This document shows, in pieces, positions 10,001-22,379 of a stretch of 64,000 nt of DNA. The notes beneath the pieces are model-generated. The model made no database searches. It saw only the letters and a list, made by a program, of their open reading frames with translations, and was not told the origin of the DNA. Source of the stretch: Panicum virgatum (lineage: Eukaryota > Streptophyta > Magnoliopsida > Poales > Poaceae); NCBI RefSeq assembly GCF_016808335.1, contig NC_053150.1, positions 47,395,607 to 47,459,606 of the forward strand, given 5' to 3'. Position numbers and translations under genes: made by a program. Within the stretch, counting starts at the first letter, position 1; each line of letters starts with the position of its first letter.

Positions 10001-10359
10001 CGGAGCTCGCTGCAAGGCTCTGCTTTCCACAGTAGATGTTCCCCCTGGCGGCTGGGGCCCTCCAGCCAGCCTCATCTTCCCTGCCACAGACACAGGGAGG
10101 AATTAGGAGGGCAGGGGCTTGTCATGGCACTGCTCATGCCGCGCCCACTGACGCGCTGGGTCGCGGCCTGTTGGGGGCAGCAATGATGGGTGAGCATTCA
10201 TGAATCATGATGGCTGGCTGCTCTCTTCAGCCGGGCGAGGCGGAAGCACTGTAGCGTGTGGGCCGGGTGCCGCTTTTCATTTGCCCTTTTGTGGTAAGAG
10301 ACCACATACATCAGGGTGCTTTTTTATTTTGATCTACCAACCAAACGCCTAGTCGTTTA

Positions 10360-10700
10360 GGATGTGTTTAGATTCTGTAAAAATTTGAACCGATTCACCG
10401 TAGCAGTTTTCAATCGAAGATTAGAAAAACTAAATATGATCTAATTATAAAATAATTACACGGATGGACAGGGAATCGCGAGATGAATCTATTAAACCTA
10501 ATTAATCCATCATTAGATGTTGTTTATTGTAGCACGACATTATCTAATCATGGTCCAATTAAGCTTAAAAGATTCGTCTCCCAATTACACCTGGGTTATG
10601 GAATGGATTTTTTCAGTTATTCACATTTAGTACTCCTAATTAGTGGTTAAACGTTTGAAGTTACTATAGTGTTGAAAATTTTTTGAGATCTAAATCGACG
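10360..10700. mobile_element. MITE of the GAATCTAATGA-core group
   Basis: Begins GGATGTGTTTAGATTCTG and ends TTTTGAGATCTAAATCGACG, which are inverted. Internal core copies CGCGAGATGAATCTATTAAA and AAGATTCGTCTCCCAATTAC are inverted about the centre. It belongs with the 9.39-kb, 39.2-kb and 49.2-kb copies. Confidence 0.55.
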
Positions 10701-12317
10701 TAGTATTGAAATAAAAATTACACATATTTTTTTTCATTCATTGTATTTTATTTATGGACCATATGTACTATTAAGGAGTAAACATTGCTTAGTTGACTTG
10801 GTTCGTTGTGCTGAACGATGTGTTAACATTCCTATTGTGAGGGTACGTGTGTACGAGTGTTTCACGTCTAGGTTGCGTTTGGCGATAGAAAACTACCTTT
10901 CACACGTATTTCCAACAATTTTTTCTATATTTTGTTTACATTTTAGAGAGTCATTTTCGCTATCTATCTTTGGTTAGCTAGCGAGTAATCTGAAATAGAT
11001 GATGGCTATATTTGGATAACCACTTAGAGAAGCTCTTTGATGCTATTTTTCCATTAAAATCTCTATTCCTAACAATTAGGATGGATATAGAGAGTAGTTG
11101 CTCTTATGACTGTCATTTTAAGATCTTCTTTTGGAACTGCACTTATGTGGCTACTCAATTTTTTCATTAATTAATATTATTGTATTGAAAACTTGGAATA
11201 AGGAGTTGGGACCTGCTGGAGTTTCTGTTTATGGGTCGAAGCCTCGAAGGTTTGCAGACCTAAGTTGGATTCAAAATTTTCAAGCCAGACTTTGCATGTT
11301 GAATATATTATATAAATGGTCTACTATAGTCCATCAAACACAACAAGCTCTCACTAGTCACTAGTCACTTCTCAGTTCTCACTGGCAGTGGCAGTTCTCA
11401 GCGTGTACTGCTGCTACTTCCATTTACCCGTTGGAATCTGGAGTGAGACCTCCAGGTACAGAATCTGGAGTAGCTCGGAATAAAGGGAAGCTGCTAGTAG
11501 TAGGGAGCAGAAGAAAGCCGGGAGGGACAGGCGCACCGCGCACACATACTCTACGGATCGGCCGGATCTCGCCCTCTCTCCTCTCTTTCTGATCTCTACG
11601 GATTTTCACAGGCGGCAATGCCATTTCCAGCATGAAGGCCGCATCATTCAGCAGTAGTAGAGGAAAACATACTACTAGGGAGCAGAAATTTTTTTAACCA
11701 ATATGGATGGAGTTTTTAAGTACAAGAGAGCAACACAAAAATTTGTTCTCGTCCAAAAGCCCGACGAACCCTAGTACCGAGGAGCAAGCGCAAGCAGGAG
11801 TGGCATTTTTTTGGAGCGACGAATCGTCGAACTCCAGCTAGTAACTAAAAAAAAAATACTGCAACAAACTCGTGCTTCTCTGCAGACATGATCTTCTGCG
11901 ACCCATGCGTGGCAGGATTGCATGATTCCATTTGAGAACACCATTAGTTTAACAGATACACTGCACTTTGGTCTGAAGAAAAAAACACGCGTAAACCGGA
12001 TCGACGGCTTAAAACAACCACGTCCAGGAGACCTGGAGCATGCGGCCGAACGACCCCCACAGCAGCATCAACCACCAAGGGAGAAAAAGGGAATGCATGG
12101 TGCTGAGCATGAGCAGCATCTTAAAAGAGGAAAAAGAGAAGCACCCAAGGAGCGGTAGTAAACTAGTATAACACATGGTGGCAGATCAAGATCATCCTGC
12201 TAAGCTAGACAGACATGCCTGCATTGGAGCAAACCATGCTGAAATCCTCAGACTTGCAAGTTATGCACATGTGGACGAGGGCAAACTAACCGCTCTGTAT
12301 ATTTCTTTACCTAGGAG
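10701..12317. other. No gene recognised
   Basis: AT-rich at the left and mixed at the right. Short frames exist on both strands but none shows a domain, codon-usage signal or splice context. A possible 5' UTR-like CT-rich stretch occurs at 11560-11600 on the plus strand. Confidence 0.5.
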
Positions 12318-12448
12318 CACTGGCGGAGCTTGATCTCTAATCTCAAAAGAATGAGGGGGGCCACCTTTTTGCTACACTAGTGTAGAATTTGCAAAGTGGT
12401 GGGGGGGGGGGCGTGGCCCCCTTTGGCCCTTACAAAGCTCCGCCACTG
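12318..12448. mobile_element. hAT-type MITE with perfect 8-bp TSD
   Basis: The TIRs are CACTGGCGGAGCTT and the inverse of CAGTGGCGGAGCTTT. Both flanks carry CCTAGGAG (12310-12317 and 12449-12456), a perfect 8-bp target duplication as made by hAT transposases. The body is 131 bp with a G-run near 12400. Confidence 0.85.
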
Positions 12449-12670
12449 CCTAGGAGCTATATATTATTATTTGATCAGATTTACTCCTCGTCAACTAGTT
12501 GAATTGAAATCTCGCTTATCCATCGGTCCCTAAGAATCTGTATTAGAAATGGAATTGGGGATAGAGATTGGGGTTTAGTTGCTTTAGGAGTTAATTTGGA
12601 GATCTTTTTAAGAATGATTGGGTTTGGGGAGTTAATTTGATTGCTTAATTTGGGGAGGCTGCCGGAGCCG

Positions 12671-15208
12671 GAATATTTTTTTATTTTTAATCTATTTTTC
12701 AATTTTATTTTAAAATAAACCCACCTGGATAAATATTTGCAGATCTAACTCTTTTGGTCGCGCCGGTCCGCGTGGCGTAACAAAAACACGCTGTCGCGCC
12801 ACATGCATTGGCGTGATAAGGTGTGCCACGTTGGCGCGCTACGGAGCGCTCGGAAGGGGTCTGCCAGTGCATATTCCACGTGTCAAATTTGTCACGCCAC
12901 TCCCACCAGCGTGACAGTACAGCTTTGTCACGCCACCCCCACCGGCGTGACAAGGTCTGACCTTAAAAAAATCATATCTTTTTCATATAAACTCGGATGG
13001 AGATGATTTTTATATGAAAATTGTAGCCCTCAACGAGATCTACAACTTTGTATTTTTGAGTTTTTTCATTTGAATTCATTAAGATTCTTAAATAATTGAT
13101 TTAAGTTTTTAACAGCATATTAAGCACTTGTATCTCTATCGAATTGTTTCTAACTTGACATATTTATCATGGTTGTACAAATTAAATTTTATATAATATT
13201 TAATATATGAAATAATATGGAGTAAATAATAATAATTTGATAAGAAATATAATGAGAAATCAAACTATATCATCATTGAGTATGGAATATAATGTAACAC
13301 TCTAGATATTATTAATTATAGCTTTAACTAGCGAGTGGGACCGTGCTAATGGTGCGGCTAGTTTTGCTACATTTTATCTTTTTATTATAAATGCTTTGTT
13401 GTAGCAGTCTATTTTGTTTGTTCCTCTAGGCTTTGTTCTTCAACCACTATACATCACTAAGTCTTATTATACACATTTCCATATTGTCTATCAAATTACA
13501 TGCATATACATTACATCTATTTTGTACAAATTAATTCTGAAGCTACATGTGCATATGTACAACATTTAATCAACATCATGTGCTCGTACATGGGAAAAAC
13601 TCAAGGATTCTTAGCTCATGGAGGAAAATTTTGCCACCACCATCCGCATGAAGATTTCTCTACTATCGTTGTGCCGAATTTTCTCTACTATCGTTGTGCC
13701 AAATTTCTTACGGTCCTGACGTCGTTGAAAGCCCATATACAGATAAGCATACAAAACAATTAATAATTGTGTCTATATTTGGTTGTTTTGATCCCGTCAT
13801 CGCACCCCATGGCATGGCCAGGCCTAGTTGAATTGGTTGGGGTACGATCATGGATTGGTTGGTAGGTCAGAGAACCGTATGTTATCTTCTTGTTTTGAGC
13901 CATCATTTTACTTCCATCTATCAGGATCTACTTATTTTGATCCCCATTAGCCGTACCCTACGTCATGGACTCTTTGATTATATTCTAACTTTTGTAAATT
14001 ATTTTATTCCAAAATTAGATATCTTTAATCGTATTTGATATGAACTCTTGAGCCAGTTTAGATAGTTAGATCTTCATAAAATCCAATGGTGTAAATTCTT
14101 CTCTTTTTTAGATTAACGTGGGAATTTCTAGACCCTCTCGACGAACTTGGTGGCTCTCCTTTTTTTAAAAAAAAACAACACTTCCTTATTAATATAATAG
14201 ATATCTAGAGTGGTGGCTCTCCCTTTTAAAAAACCAACACTTCCTTATTAATATAATAAATATCTAGAGTGCTGTGGTGGGATCCATAGGATGCATCTCG
14301 ATGGTCCTAGCTAGCCCAAGCAAGTGGTGCAATCGATGAGCATCGCGCTGACCAGAGGATGGAGATGCATGATATGGTTGAAAAGAAGACCACAGAGAGA
14401 ACAACTCAAAGTACTCATTTTATAAAATACAGAAGTCCTAGTATAAAAACCTACACATTTGTATTCTTTTCAGACTATTATCATATTTTAAGGTCTCAAT
14501 CTTTCAAAAAGTTGCTTGATCTAGCTTATAGGTATAATTAATATTAAGGGTATTACATTATATTGCATATTCGATGATGATATAGTTTAATTTCTCATTA
14601 TATTTCTTATCAAATTATTATTATTTAGTTCATATTATTTCACATATCAAACGTTATATAGAACTTAATTTGTACGACTATGATAAACATTTGAAGTTAG
14701 AGACGATTCGATATGGGTGCTTAATATGTTGTCAATAATTTAAATTAATTATTTAAGAATCTTAGTGACTTCAAATGAAAAAACTTAAAACTACAAAGTT
14801 GTAGATCTCGTCGAGAGCTATAATTTTCATATAAAAATCATCTACATCCGAGTTCGTATGAAAAAGATGTGATTTTTTAAAGTCACACCTTGTTACGCCG
14901 GCGGGGTGACGTGACAATGTACTGTCACGCCGGTGGGAGTGGCGTAACAAGCTTGACACGTGGGATATGCGCTGACAGACCCCATCCGAGCGCTCCGAAG
15001 TGCGCCGACGCTGGCAGACCCCATCCGAGCGCTCCGAAGCGCGCCAACGTGGCACACCTTGTCACGCCAATGCATGTGGCGTGACAGCGTGTTTTTGTCA
15101 CGCCACGTGGACCAGCGCGACCAAAAGGGTTAGATCTTCAAATATTTATCCGGATGGATTATTTTTAAAATAAAATTGAAAAATAGGTTAAAAATAAAAA
15201 AAATATTC
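12671..15208. mobile_element. Non-autonomous Mutator-like element with about 650-bp TIRs
   Basis: The left arm (12671 to about 13320) is repeated inverted at about 14535-15208, starting GAATATTTTTTTATTTTT. Perfect 9-bp flanking repeats CCGGAGCCG (12662-12670 and 15209-15217) fit Mutator insertion. Each arm carries several hairpins of the form GTCACGCC...GGCGTGAC and a conserved GATCTACAACTTTGTA stretch. The 1.2-kb centre has no transposase, so it depends on an autonomous relative. The arms have diverged by scattered substitutions and one short duplication (CAGACCCCATCCGAGCGCTC repeated in the right arm). Confidence 0.82.
14148..14269. repeat. Two-copy tandem repeat (about 61-63 bp)
   Basis: The unit TGGTGGCTCTCC...CTTCCTTATTAATATAATA...ATCTAGAG occurs twice in direct order, differing mainly in the length of a T/A run. 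It lies in the unique centre of the long-TIR element. Confidence 0.8.
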
Positions 15209-15217
15209 CCGGAGCCG

Positions 15218-16651
15218 GCTGTGGCGGGGGAGTTGCTCGTCAGGCGTCGCGAGGAGGACGAAGGCAGTGTGCAGGTGCTGCTGAAGTTAAGTTGAAAGGA
15301 AAGATTTGGTCCACCGGATGATTAATCAACAGTTGGAATAGGTGATTGATAGACAATTAAATATCAATAGACTTATGAAGGGATAGATTATTATTTGATT
15401 ACTTAAATAAAATTATATTAAACTTATGCTCCATTGATAGATTAATAGCTCATCTACCCAATAAGGCGAGGGATGCGTTCGGAGCTTCTAGACCCGATTC
15501 TCTGATGAATTCAGCAGGAGCTATGTCAAATAGTTTTTTTTTAAGATAAGTGGTTCTCTGCTGATTCAGTGAAATTGTCTAAGAGGCTAGGAGCTGGAAA
15601 AAAAATAGTTTCTCCGGATTCTATAAATCAAAGTAATTCTTCGTGTTGATTTTAAATTATTATTATTACTATATAATCACTTTCAGCCACAGAATCACTT
15701 CTTATAGAGAATCAGCTCTTATAGAAAATGATAATCAGTTGAAGCTCTACCAAACATGCCATAAGAACGATATGATATTATCAAAAAGAGGATGTTTTGA
15801 GCTTTGAGTCTCTTGATTCTTGAACATGCGGAGTGTGCACAAACAATGTTTTTACATCTCGTCGACGATGTCAAGATCGACTATCATTGCACATTTACAC
15901 TAGCTCATCTAATCATCTTTTAGGAGTGGTGGGTTGAACGAAGGGAATATGTGAGGAATTAATCTTGTATGATTGGAACCCCATGGGGAGGCGTTTGAAA
16001 GTCGAGATGAAGGAACAGCTAGCTTTGCAGTAACCAATAGGCTGCCTGTGGTATTTGTTCGCTCAGACTACTGTTGCCACATAACTGATCCAGAGAGCTG
16101 GATTCGCTTTTCATGCAGAAGCATGTGATCGATCCATGAACAGGCTGTACGTACGTAGACGGCATGCAGAAGCAGAATCCGGCCCACCCACAATAAACAT
16201 GCATGGCAGCAGTTGACAGAAATGTTGCAATAAAAATACGGGATCATCGATCATCACCAACCTTTTATTTCAAAAAAAAAAATCATCACCAACCTTAAGA
16301 TGGCAAGCCAAGTGAGCAAGTCCTATCGCTACACTCGAGTTATTGCCCGAGATCCTTGTAGATGCGAGATTCCAAGTGACTGAAATTTAGGATGTGTTTT
16401 TTCTCAATTGGATGTCTGTCCCAATGCAAATCCGAAGGCCGAAACGAAAACAAAATCCAGCTGAGAATCGAGCTGAACTCAGCACGGGTCGGAGAACCTC
16501 CAGCGGAACTCCTGCACGCAGGACCGCTTGCATCAGTCGCGTACGAGCTCATCTCCACCTCCGTATAAAGCGATGTCCGTGCGGCGCGCGGCAGGCCATC
16601 GAGGACGACGGGCCGGCGAGAGGAGGGCCGGCAGCGCCACGGCCTTGCCGG
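15218..16651. other. No gene recognised
   Basis: Between the 15.2-kb MULE and the CACTA element. It is AT-rich to about 16.3 kb and GC-rich from 16.4 kb. The GC-rich end has a TATAAA (about 16566) and an ATG (about 16574) whose frame stays open up to the CACTA insertion, but no domain is seen. Confidence 0.45.
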
Positions 16652-16956
16652 ACGCTCTACTACACTGATTTGTCGTGGTTGGGAAATTCCTGTTGTATCG
16701 GTTTCCTAATCGGGAACGCCAGCCCGCTTTTTTGTCCCAGGTCTGGCAACCGGGACAAAAAGCACACCAACCAGGACAAAAGAGGCTGCCAGTACCACGT
16801 GCCTGGCACACTCTTTTGGGACAAAAAGTCTATTTTTTTTTTCCTGTTCCTCGTTTATCAATTCTTTTTCTATTTCAATTATACTTTTATATTTCAATTA
16901 AACTTATGTATTGGAATTCAGTGTGTAAGATCTCCACTAATATATATATATATATA

Positions 16957-18050
16957 TGTCGGTACCCCGGGACTCGGGTACCCCTCCTACTGCGTCTGGG
17001 TAAGGACTCGCGTAGTTATCCTAAACTACTCGCTAAAGAGCAGAGCAGCCGGACCCCTGAGGTCCGGAGTCCACCTCGCCGGGCCAGCGGCCCCGGACCT
17101 GCTCTCTGCTCGGGGGAGGGTCCAGTGGCGCCATGTGTCCCAGAGAAGACCGCGCCCGGCGCAGATTGCCGGGGTCCCGGACCCCCATGCCATCCGGATC
17201 CCCCGGCGCGCGGGGAACCAGCATTTCACCCAGGAGGGGTCCGGAGCCGCCACGTGTCCGCGGGTGTGGGCACTAGTCTTCCGTCGGAAGACTCGCCCAC
17301 CCACCGCATTTAACGCGGGAGGCTGAGGCGTGCTCTGTCGCCGCAGAGCACGGGGCAGCTTTTGCCAGACTCCCCTATTGGTCGCGTATTACCAAGGTGC
17401 ACAGTGCAGCCGTAGGCGCCGCCCGTGCGGTGCACGTTAGTCTGCCGCATTAAATAGATGTGACGACACGGCCCTTTCCATCAAGCCGCCTACGCCGCAA
17501 GCTACGCGGCATGAGCAGCATGCATGGCGCAGTCTACCCGGCTAGCTGCAAGCGCCGCACCAACATGACAGGGCAAGACCACGCCAGTCGGAGGGTCTGC
17601 GCCGGTCAGTACATCCGTACGGACGAGGCAGCAAAATCCCGGAATAAGATCTTCCCCAGGCGTAGCACCATAATAGCATTAGGCGTTATGTTATTTAAAT
17701 ACATCCACGTTGGGTCCACCTGTCAGGGTCCCAACGGCTATGTGCGTACCTCCCTTTGACTATGAAAGGTGAGCGCACGCTAGTCTCAGGACAGGTGGAC
17801 TCAGACTCTCTCCTTCACACGCTCAACTCCCCAGCTAGAACCACTCTCTAGCAATCTCTTGTGAGCACAGGCAATACAACACACAGTGGATGTAAGGTAT
17901 TACGCTCCGGCGGCCTGAACCACTCTAAACCTTCTGTGTTCATCGTGTTCTTGATCTAGATTGGACTAATCCTAGCTACCCCCCGAGTTCATTCACCCTC
18001 AGGGCTTAGGCGGGTGCATTCTGCCACCCGGCTGGGTTTACCACCCGACA
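16957..18050. repeat. Solo LTR nested in the CACTA element
   Basis: Begins TGTCGGTACCCCGGGACTCG and ends TTTACCACCCGACA, with inverted TGTCGG/CCGACA ends. It is flanked by ATATA on both sides (16952-16956 and 18051-18055), a 5-bp TSD in an AT repeat. It is 1094 bp with no internal domain, so it is a solo LTR left by recombination. The strand of the parent element cannot be fixed with certainty. It is probably gypsy-like by its GC-rich LTR, but this is a weak inference. Confidence 0.8.
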
Positions 18051-18244
18051 ATATATATAGTTACTTATATAATATTTGTCCTAGATAGTTTCCATATATA
18101 AACACATATATACACATATATATTATTGGAGGGCTTAAATATATAATACATACATACTCAAAAATAGAAATGTAATACACACATATATATTTACATAGGC
18201 ATATTCGTTTTTAATTATATATATACACGTATATTATCATATTT

Positions 18245-21200
18245 GCTGCGATTGTCAATATTAGATTGTCCATCATAGTAGAATTCGCCTTTTGGATCGA
18301 GGACTTGCTCAACAATAAATCCGGACGATTATTCTTGAATCGCCATAATCTTTTCCTCCAGTATGAGTTTTTCGCGTATCTACTCGACCTATGGAAAAGG
18401 GGGATAATTAATTTCGACTAATTAAAATACGAGTTCAAACATTAACAAGTTTTTTACTTACTTCCTCCTCCCAATCTGCCAAGGCCTTTGGAGGACCTAT
18501 AAGACCGTAGATGTTCTCGCATACATAGTATGCGCATAAATTAGTGTCTTATGTCTGCCTCATACACTTTAAGAGAGAAGAAATTATCAGGTATTTACAT
18601 GAATATATAATAAAACTAATGAAACGTGCAACGAATCATCCAAGTGCGTACCGCAAAATCTCTCTTGATCTTCAATTCCTTGTCCAATTTGCCTGGATGA
18701 TTTTTAGCGAATTGTTCCAAACCCTATGCAAGATTAGAACAATTATAGTCAAGTAACAAAGTGATTCAAATTATCGGTCATCGACGGAGTAGTGGTAGAA
18801 TTACTTTTTCATCATGTTAAGAAGATCTTCGTATTGTTTTGGATTTCTCCTCAATGAGTCCATAACCACGAGTAGGCTCTTCTCGGGAATTATGACAATT
18901 AGGACCTAGTGTTCACTGCAAGATTATACGGAGGCAGTTCTTGGTAGTTAAGGTTTAAACAATTCGATTATAGAATAGAAAGAGTTAGACGGAAGGAATC
19001 ACTCACGCAAAGTTGTAAGGAAACAATATTATTTGCTTGTTCTGATGAATGCTTATGTACTTGAACAAGTTTTGGAATATCTCATCAGAATTGTCGCGTA
19101 GAATCCTCCAATTACAAGTAATTGGGTCGATGAAACCGAGGTGAGAGTATCCCTTTCTCCTGCAAGTTTGTATCTCCATTATACATGATACCGAATAAAT
19201 CAAGGGATCAGTATGTTGAGATCATGCAAAACAATACGTAAGGAGAGTAAAATACTTACAGAACCCACAAGCCGACCATAGAGATGTCGAGGTCCTCCTG
19301 ATGGAATAGTTGGTAAACTTCTTCCCAGTTTATCCATATAATGGCCTCCTCCCGTAAGAAATCGTCATCTTTATTCTTTACACCCTGCTTGAAGATGCAA
19401 TCGGCCATCGCACGCATGTAGTGCTGGTGCAGCTTATACATTTGTGTTGGAAGCACGGACACTACTTCGGAGGGTACAACAGATTTGCCCAGCTCATACG
19501 TCCATTTGACGACCACACCGGCCTTTGGAATATCTTCTCCTCCTGCAATCTGAGCCGCCGTCAGGTTTGCTTCTTTTAAAAATGTAACAAAGTCTTGTTG
19601 TTGCGTCGTCTGTCCCACTACGAGAGGCTCTATTGATTGTTTCTTTTGGGCTCCGAGCTGTGGAACGTTGGACGACGATGACTTTGATTGTCTCTTCTTT
19701 TTCTTAGTAGTTTTGATAATTGTGCGGTCGTAGTCTGAAGGGGGATCTCTCGGAATGAATTTTCTCTTATTTGCTTCGCACATTCCCTTAAAAAATTTCA
19801 AATCTCTAGGATTTATCACTTTCTCGAGCTCCGGCTTCGGCTTGAAGTGCTCTTTAACTCTTTCTTGAGTTATCCGATCGCATTCTTCAAGGCTCATTTC
19901 CTAGGGTTTAATAGGAGCCTCCTTGGTTTTCTTCTTCTCCTTCTTCTTTGGAGGCTCCTTAGACGGTGCAGCTACCTTCTTTGCCGGCGGCTGTTTTTGC
20001 TTCTTTGCCGGCGGCGGAGGGGTGACCATGGAGGCGACGGTGACGCTTGAGTGTTCATCGGCGCATGAGATGATGGTGATGGAGAATGTGCCGGTGAACC
20101 TTGCCGAGACAGTGCTGCCCTTGGGGAGTTTTGCCGAGATGACGGCCTTGGAGAGGCATGCTGAGATGCCGGTCTTGGTGTTCGATCATTCGACTTTAGG
20201 ACAATGTATCGCTTATCCCATAGGATGTAGCCATGAATGACTTCTGCTAGAGTCCTCTTCCCATCGCCTCCAGGAATATCAAGCTCGAGCGTCTCCCAAC
20301 CCTGGCACACCTGCTCCACGCCAACTCTTGTATATCCTGCCGGAATTTGCTGCCTGTGGTACACGTCGCCTGGTTGGGTTGGCATGGCGGTACCGTACGC
20401 AACAGTGAACCTCTTCCTCCAGTCTTTGATCGTGTGACATGAACCGTTCCTCTAGCCTTCGCAAGTGCTCCTGCTCATCATTCTTTCTTCTTTGCCGGCT
20501 TCTATATGATTCAATGTAATCCCTGAACCCATACTTCCACGGAACCACACCTTTGCCTCTTGTGCGGCCCAGATGCTCTGGATTCCCAAGGGTGTAAGTC
20601 AGCTCGTCCCTCTCTCTATCCGGCTGGAATATTCCCTGGGCCGCTGCTTATATGGCCTACTGTAGTCTCTGGGCTGCTAGCTGGATGTTTTGCCCATAGA
20701 TACAGGCCCCAGTCAATGGGTCCAAGCTTGCCCTGTGACCATAAAATCAGGTCCTTGACCTTTCAGGCCAGTTCATGGTAGCAGGTTGGATGCCTCTATC
20801 AAGCAGATCCTGCTCCATCTTCTCTCATTTGGGTATTGCAAGCTTGTAGCCTCCTTGGCCTAGAGTGTGACGGTACACTTTCTTTGAGACATTGTCTTTG
20901 GCCTTCTGCACCTTCTGAGGCCCAAGCTCTGAAGACTTGTATTGCACAAATGCATCCCAGTGACCCCTGAGCTTTTCGAGCTCGCCGGTTAACATGGGCG
21001 TGGTCCCGGTCTTGATATATTTCTTCGTCAAAGTTTTCTTGAATGATTGCAGCTGTTCGGCCATTTTGCTCCAGCGCTTGCATATCTCTTCGAATTCAGC
21101 TGGAACCGTGAAGTTTTTCTTAAGCTCCCGCTAGCACCATTCTTTTTCTATTTCGGGTACCGCATCCCGTTCCTCGCTTGGATTGGAACTTTTCCATAGC

Positions 21201-21652
21201 CTGAAGTTGATCGGGATGTGGTCCCTGACAATATATCCGGATTGTCTTATGAAATTTTTGGCGGCAGCTTCTGGAGCGATCGGTTCGCCATGTGGACCAA
21301 CTTCCGTTATAATGAACCACCCTTCCAGTTTTTTTGTCGGGCCTCGCTTCGTCTTTTTCTGCTGCGACGATGATCCAGACGGCTATAAAAAAACATTCAT
21401 AGTATTAATATAGATTCAGATGAAAATATAATTTTCAATACAAGTAAGTATAATTGTGATATGTACATTAGCACTTTGTTCACCAGCAGCGTCATCCTAA
21501 AAAGATGGTGCCTCATTTCCATCACCGGACATATTCAAATATATGTCGGTATTGCTGCCATCATCAGCTTGTTCAGGGGCATCTCCTTGACCTTCAGCAA
21601 TCATATTCAATAGAAACTGTTCGTCTTCCGCGTCTGTGTGTCGCGGGTCCAT
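18245..21652 (-). pseudogene. CACTA TNPA-like gene with C-terminal ULP1 (C48) protease domain, broken
   Basis: Read in several exons from 21652 (start MDPRHTDAEDEQ). Residues such as RGHWDAFVQYKSSE and KVYRHTLGQGGYK (21064-20830) match the plant transposase family PF03004. DIPGGDGKRTL and HGYILWDKRYIVL follow (20385-20200), then a long exon at 19897-19256 ending in EVYQLFHQEDLDISMVGLW. Downstream, short exons carry the ULP1 catalytic set: H before VLIVIIPE, D in VVMDSLRRN (about 18860), Q and C in LCAYYVCENIYGL (about 18520). Damage is clear. The Trp after the catalytic His is a TAG, and there is a stop just before DTNLC and others near 18380 and 20430. Exon borders are approximate. Such proteins bind element ends and carry a SUMO-protease-like domain of unknown use. 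Confidence 0.75.
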
Positions 21653-21717
21653 CGTAACAAAAATATGAATACAAATAAAACCCTTAAGAAAACTCTCTAA
21701 ATAATCCACATATTTAG

Positions 21718-21963
21718 ATCGGTAACGATCGAAAACTATCTGAAACGATCGGAAACGATTCGGTCGGTATCGATAACGATCGGAAACTATCGGAAATGAT
21801 GCGGTCGGTATCGGTAACGATCGGAAACTATCGGAAACGATTCGGTCGGGATCGGTAACGATCAGAAACTATCGGAAACAATTCGGTCGGTATCGGTTAT
21901 GATCGGAAATTATCGAAAACGATTTGGTCAGGATCGGTAACGATCGGAAACTATCGGAAACGT
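21718..21963. repeat. Tandem array, about 41-bp unit
   Basis: About five and a half imperfect copies of CGGTCGGTATCGGTAACGAT followed by CGGAAACTATCGGAAACGAT. Each copy is itself built of 10-bp CGGAAACGAT-like steps. The array lies directly upstream of the TNPA-like start. Confidence 0.85.
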
Positions 21964-22042
21964 TTGTGTGTTAGTGCGAGTTTGCGAGCACAAGAACTAA
22001 TATAAATGACATAATTAAATAATAAATACATGATACATTAAA

Positions 22043-22375
22043 ATTGAATTCTAAAAATATATCCAAAATTGAACTCTAATAATATATCCAAAATTGAATT
22101 CTAATAATATTTCCATAATTAAATTCTAATAATATATCCAAAATTGAATTCTAATAATATTTTCATAATTAAATTCTAATAATATATCCAAAATTGAATT
22201 CTAATAATATTTCCATAATTGAATTCTACTAATATATCCATAATTGAATTCTAATAATATATCCAAAATTGAATTCTAATAATATATCCAAAATTGAATT
22301 CTACTAATATTTCCATAATTAAATTCTACTAATATATCTATAATTGAATTCTAATAATATATCCAAAATTGAATT
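22043..22375. repeat. Tandem array, 25-bp unit, about 13 copies
   Basis: The unit is TTGAATTCTAATAATATATC plus CAAAA or CATAA; copies alternate in a few positions. There are no spacers, so it is a simple satellite. It lies between the two CACTA genes. Confidence 0.9.
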
Positions 22376-22379
22376 CATA

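Noticed and set aside
12705..15055. Matching small frames at 12705-12953 and 14771-15055
   Set aside because: They are the two inverted arms of the long-TIR element, not a gene pair.
22043..22375. Thirteen 25-bp repeats resembling an array of direct repeats
   Set aside because: Copies are contiguous without spacers and lie in a plant CACTA element; it is a simple satellite, not CRISPR.
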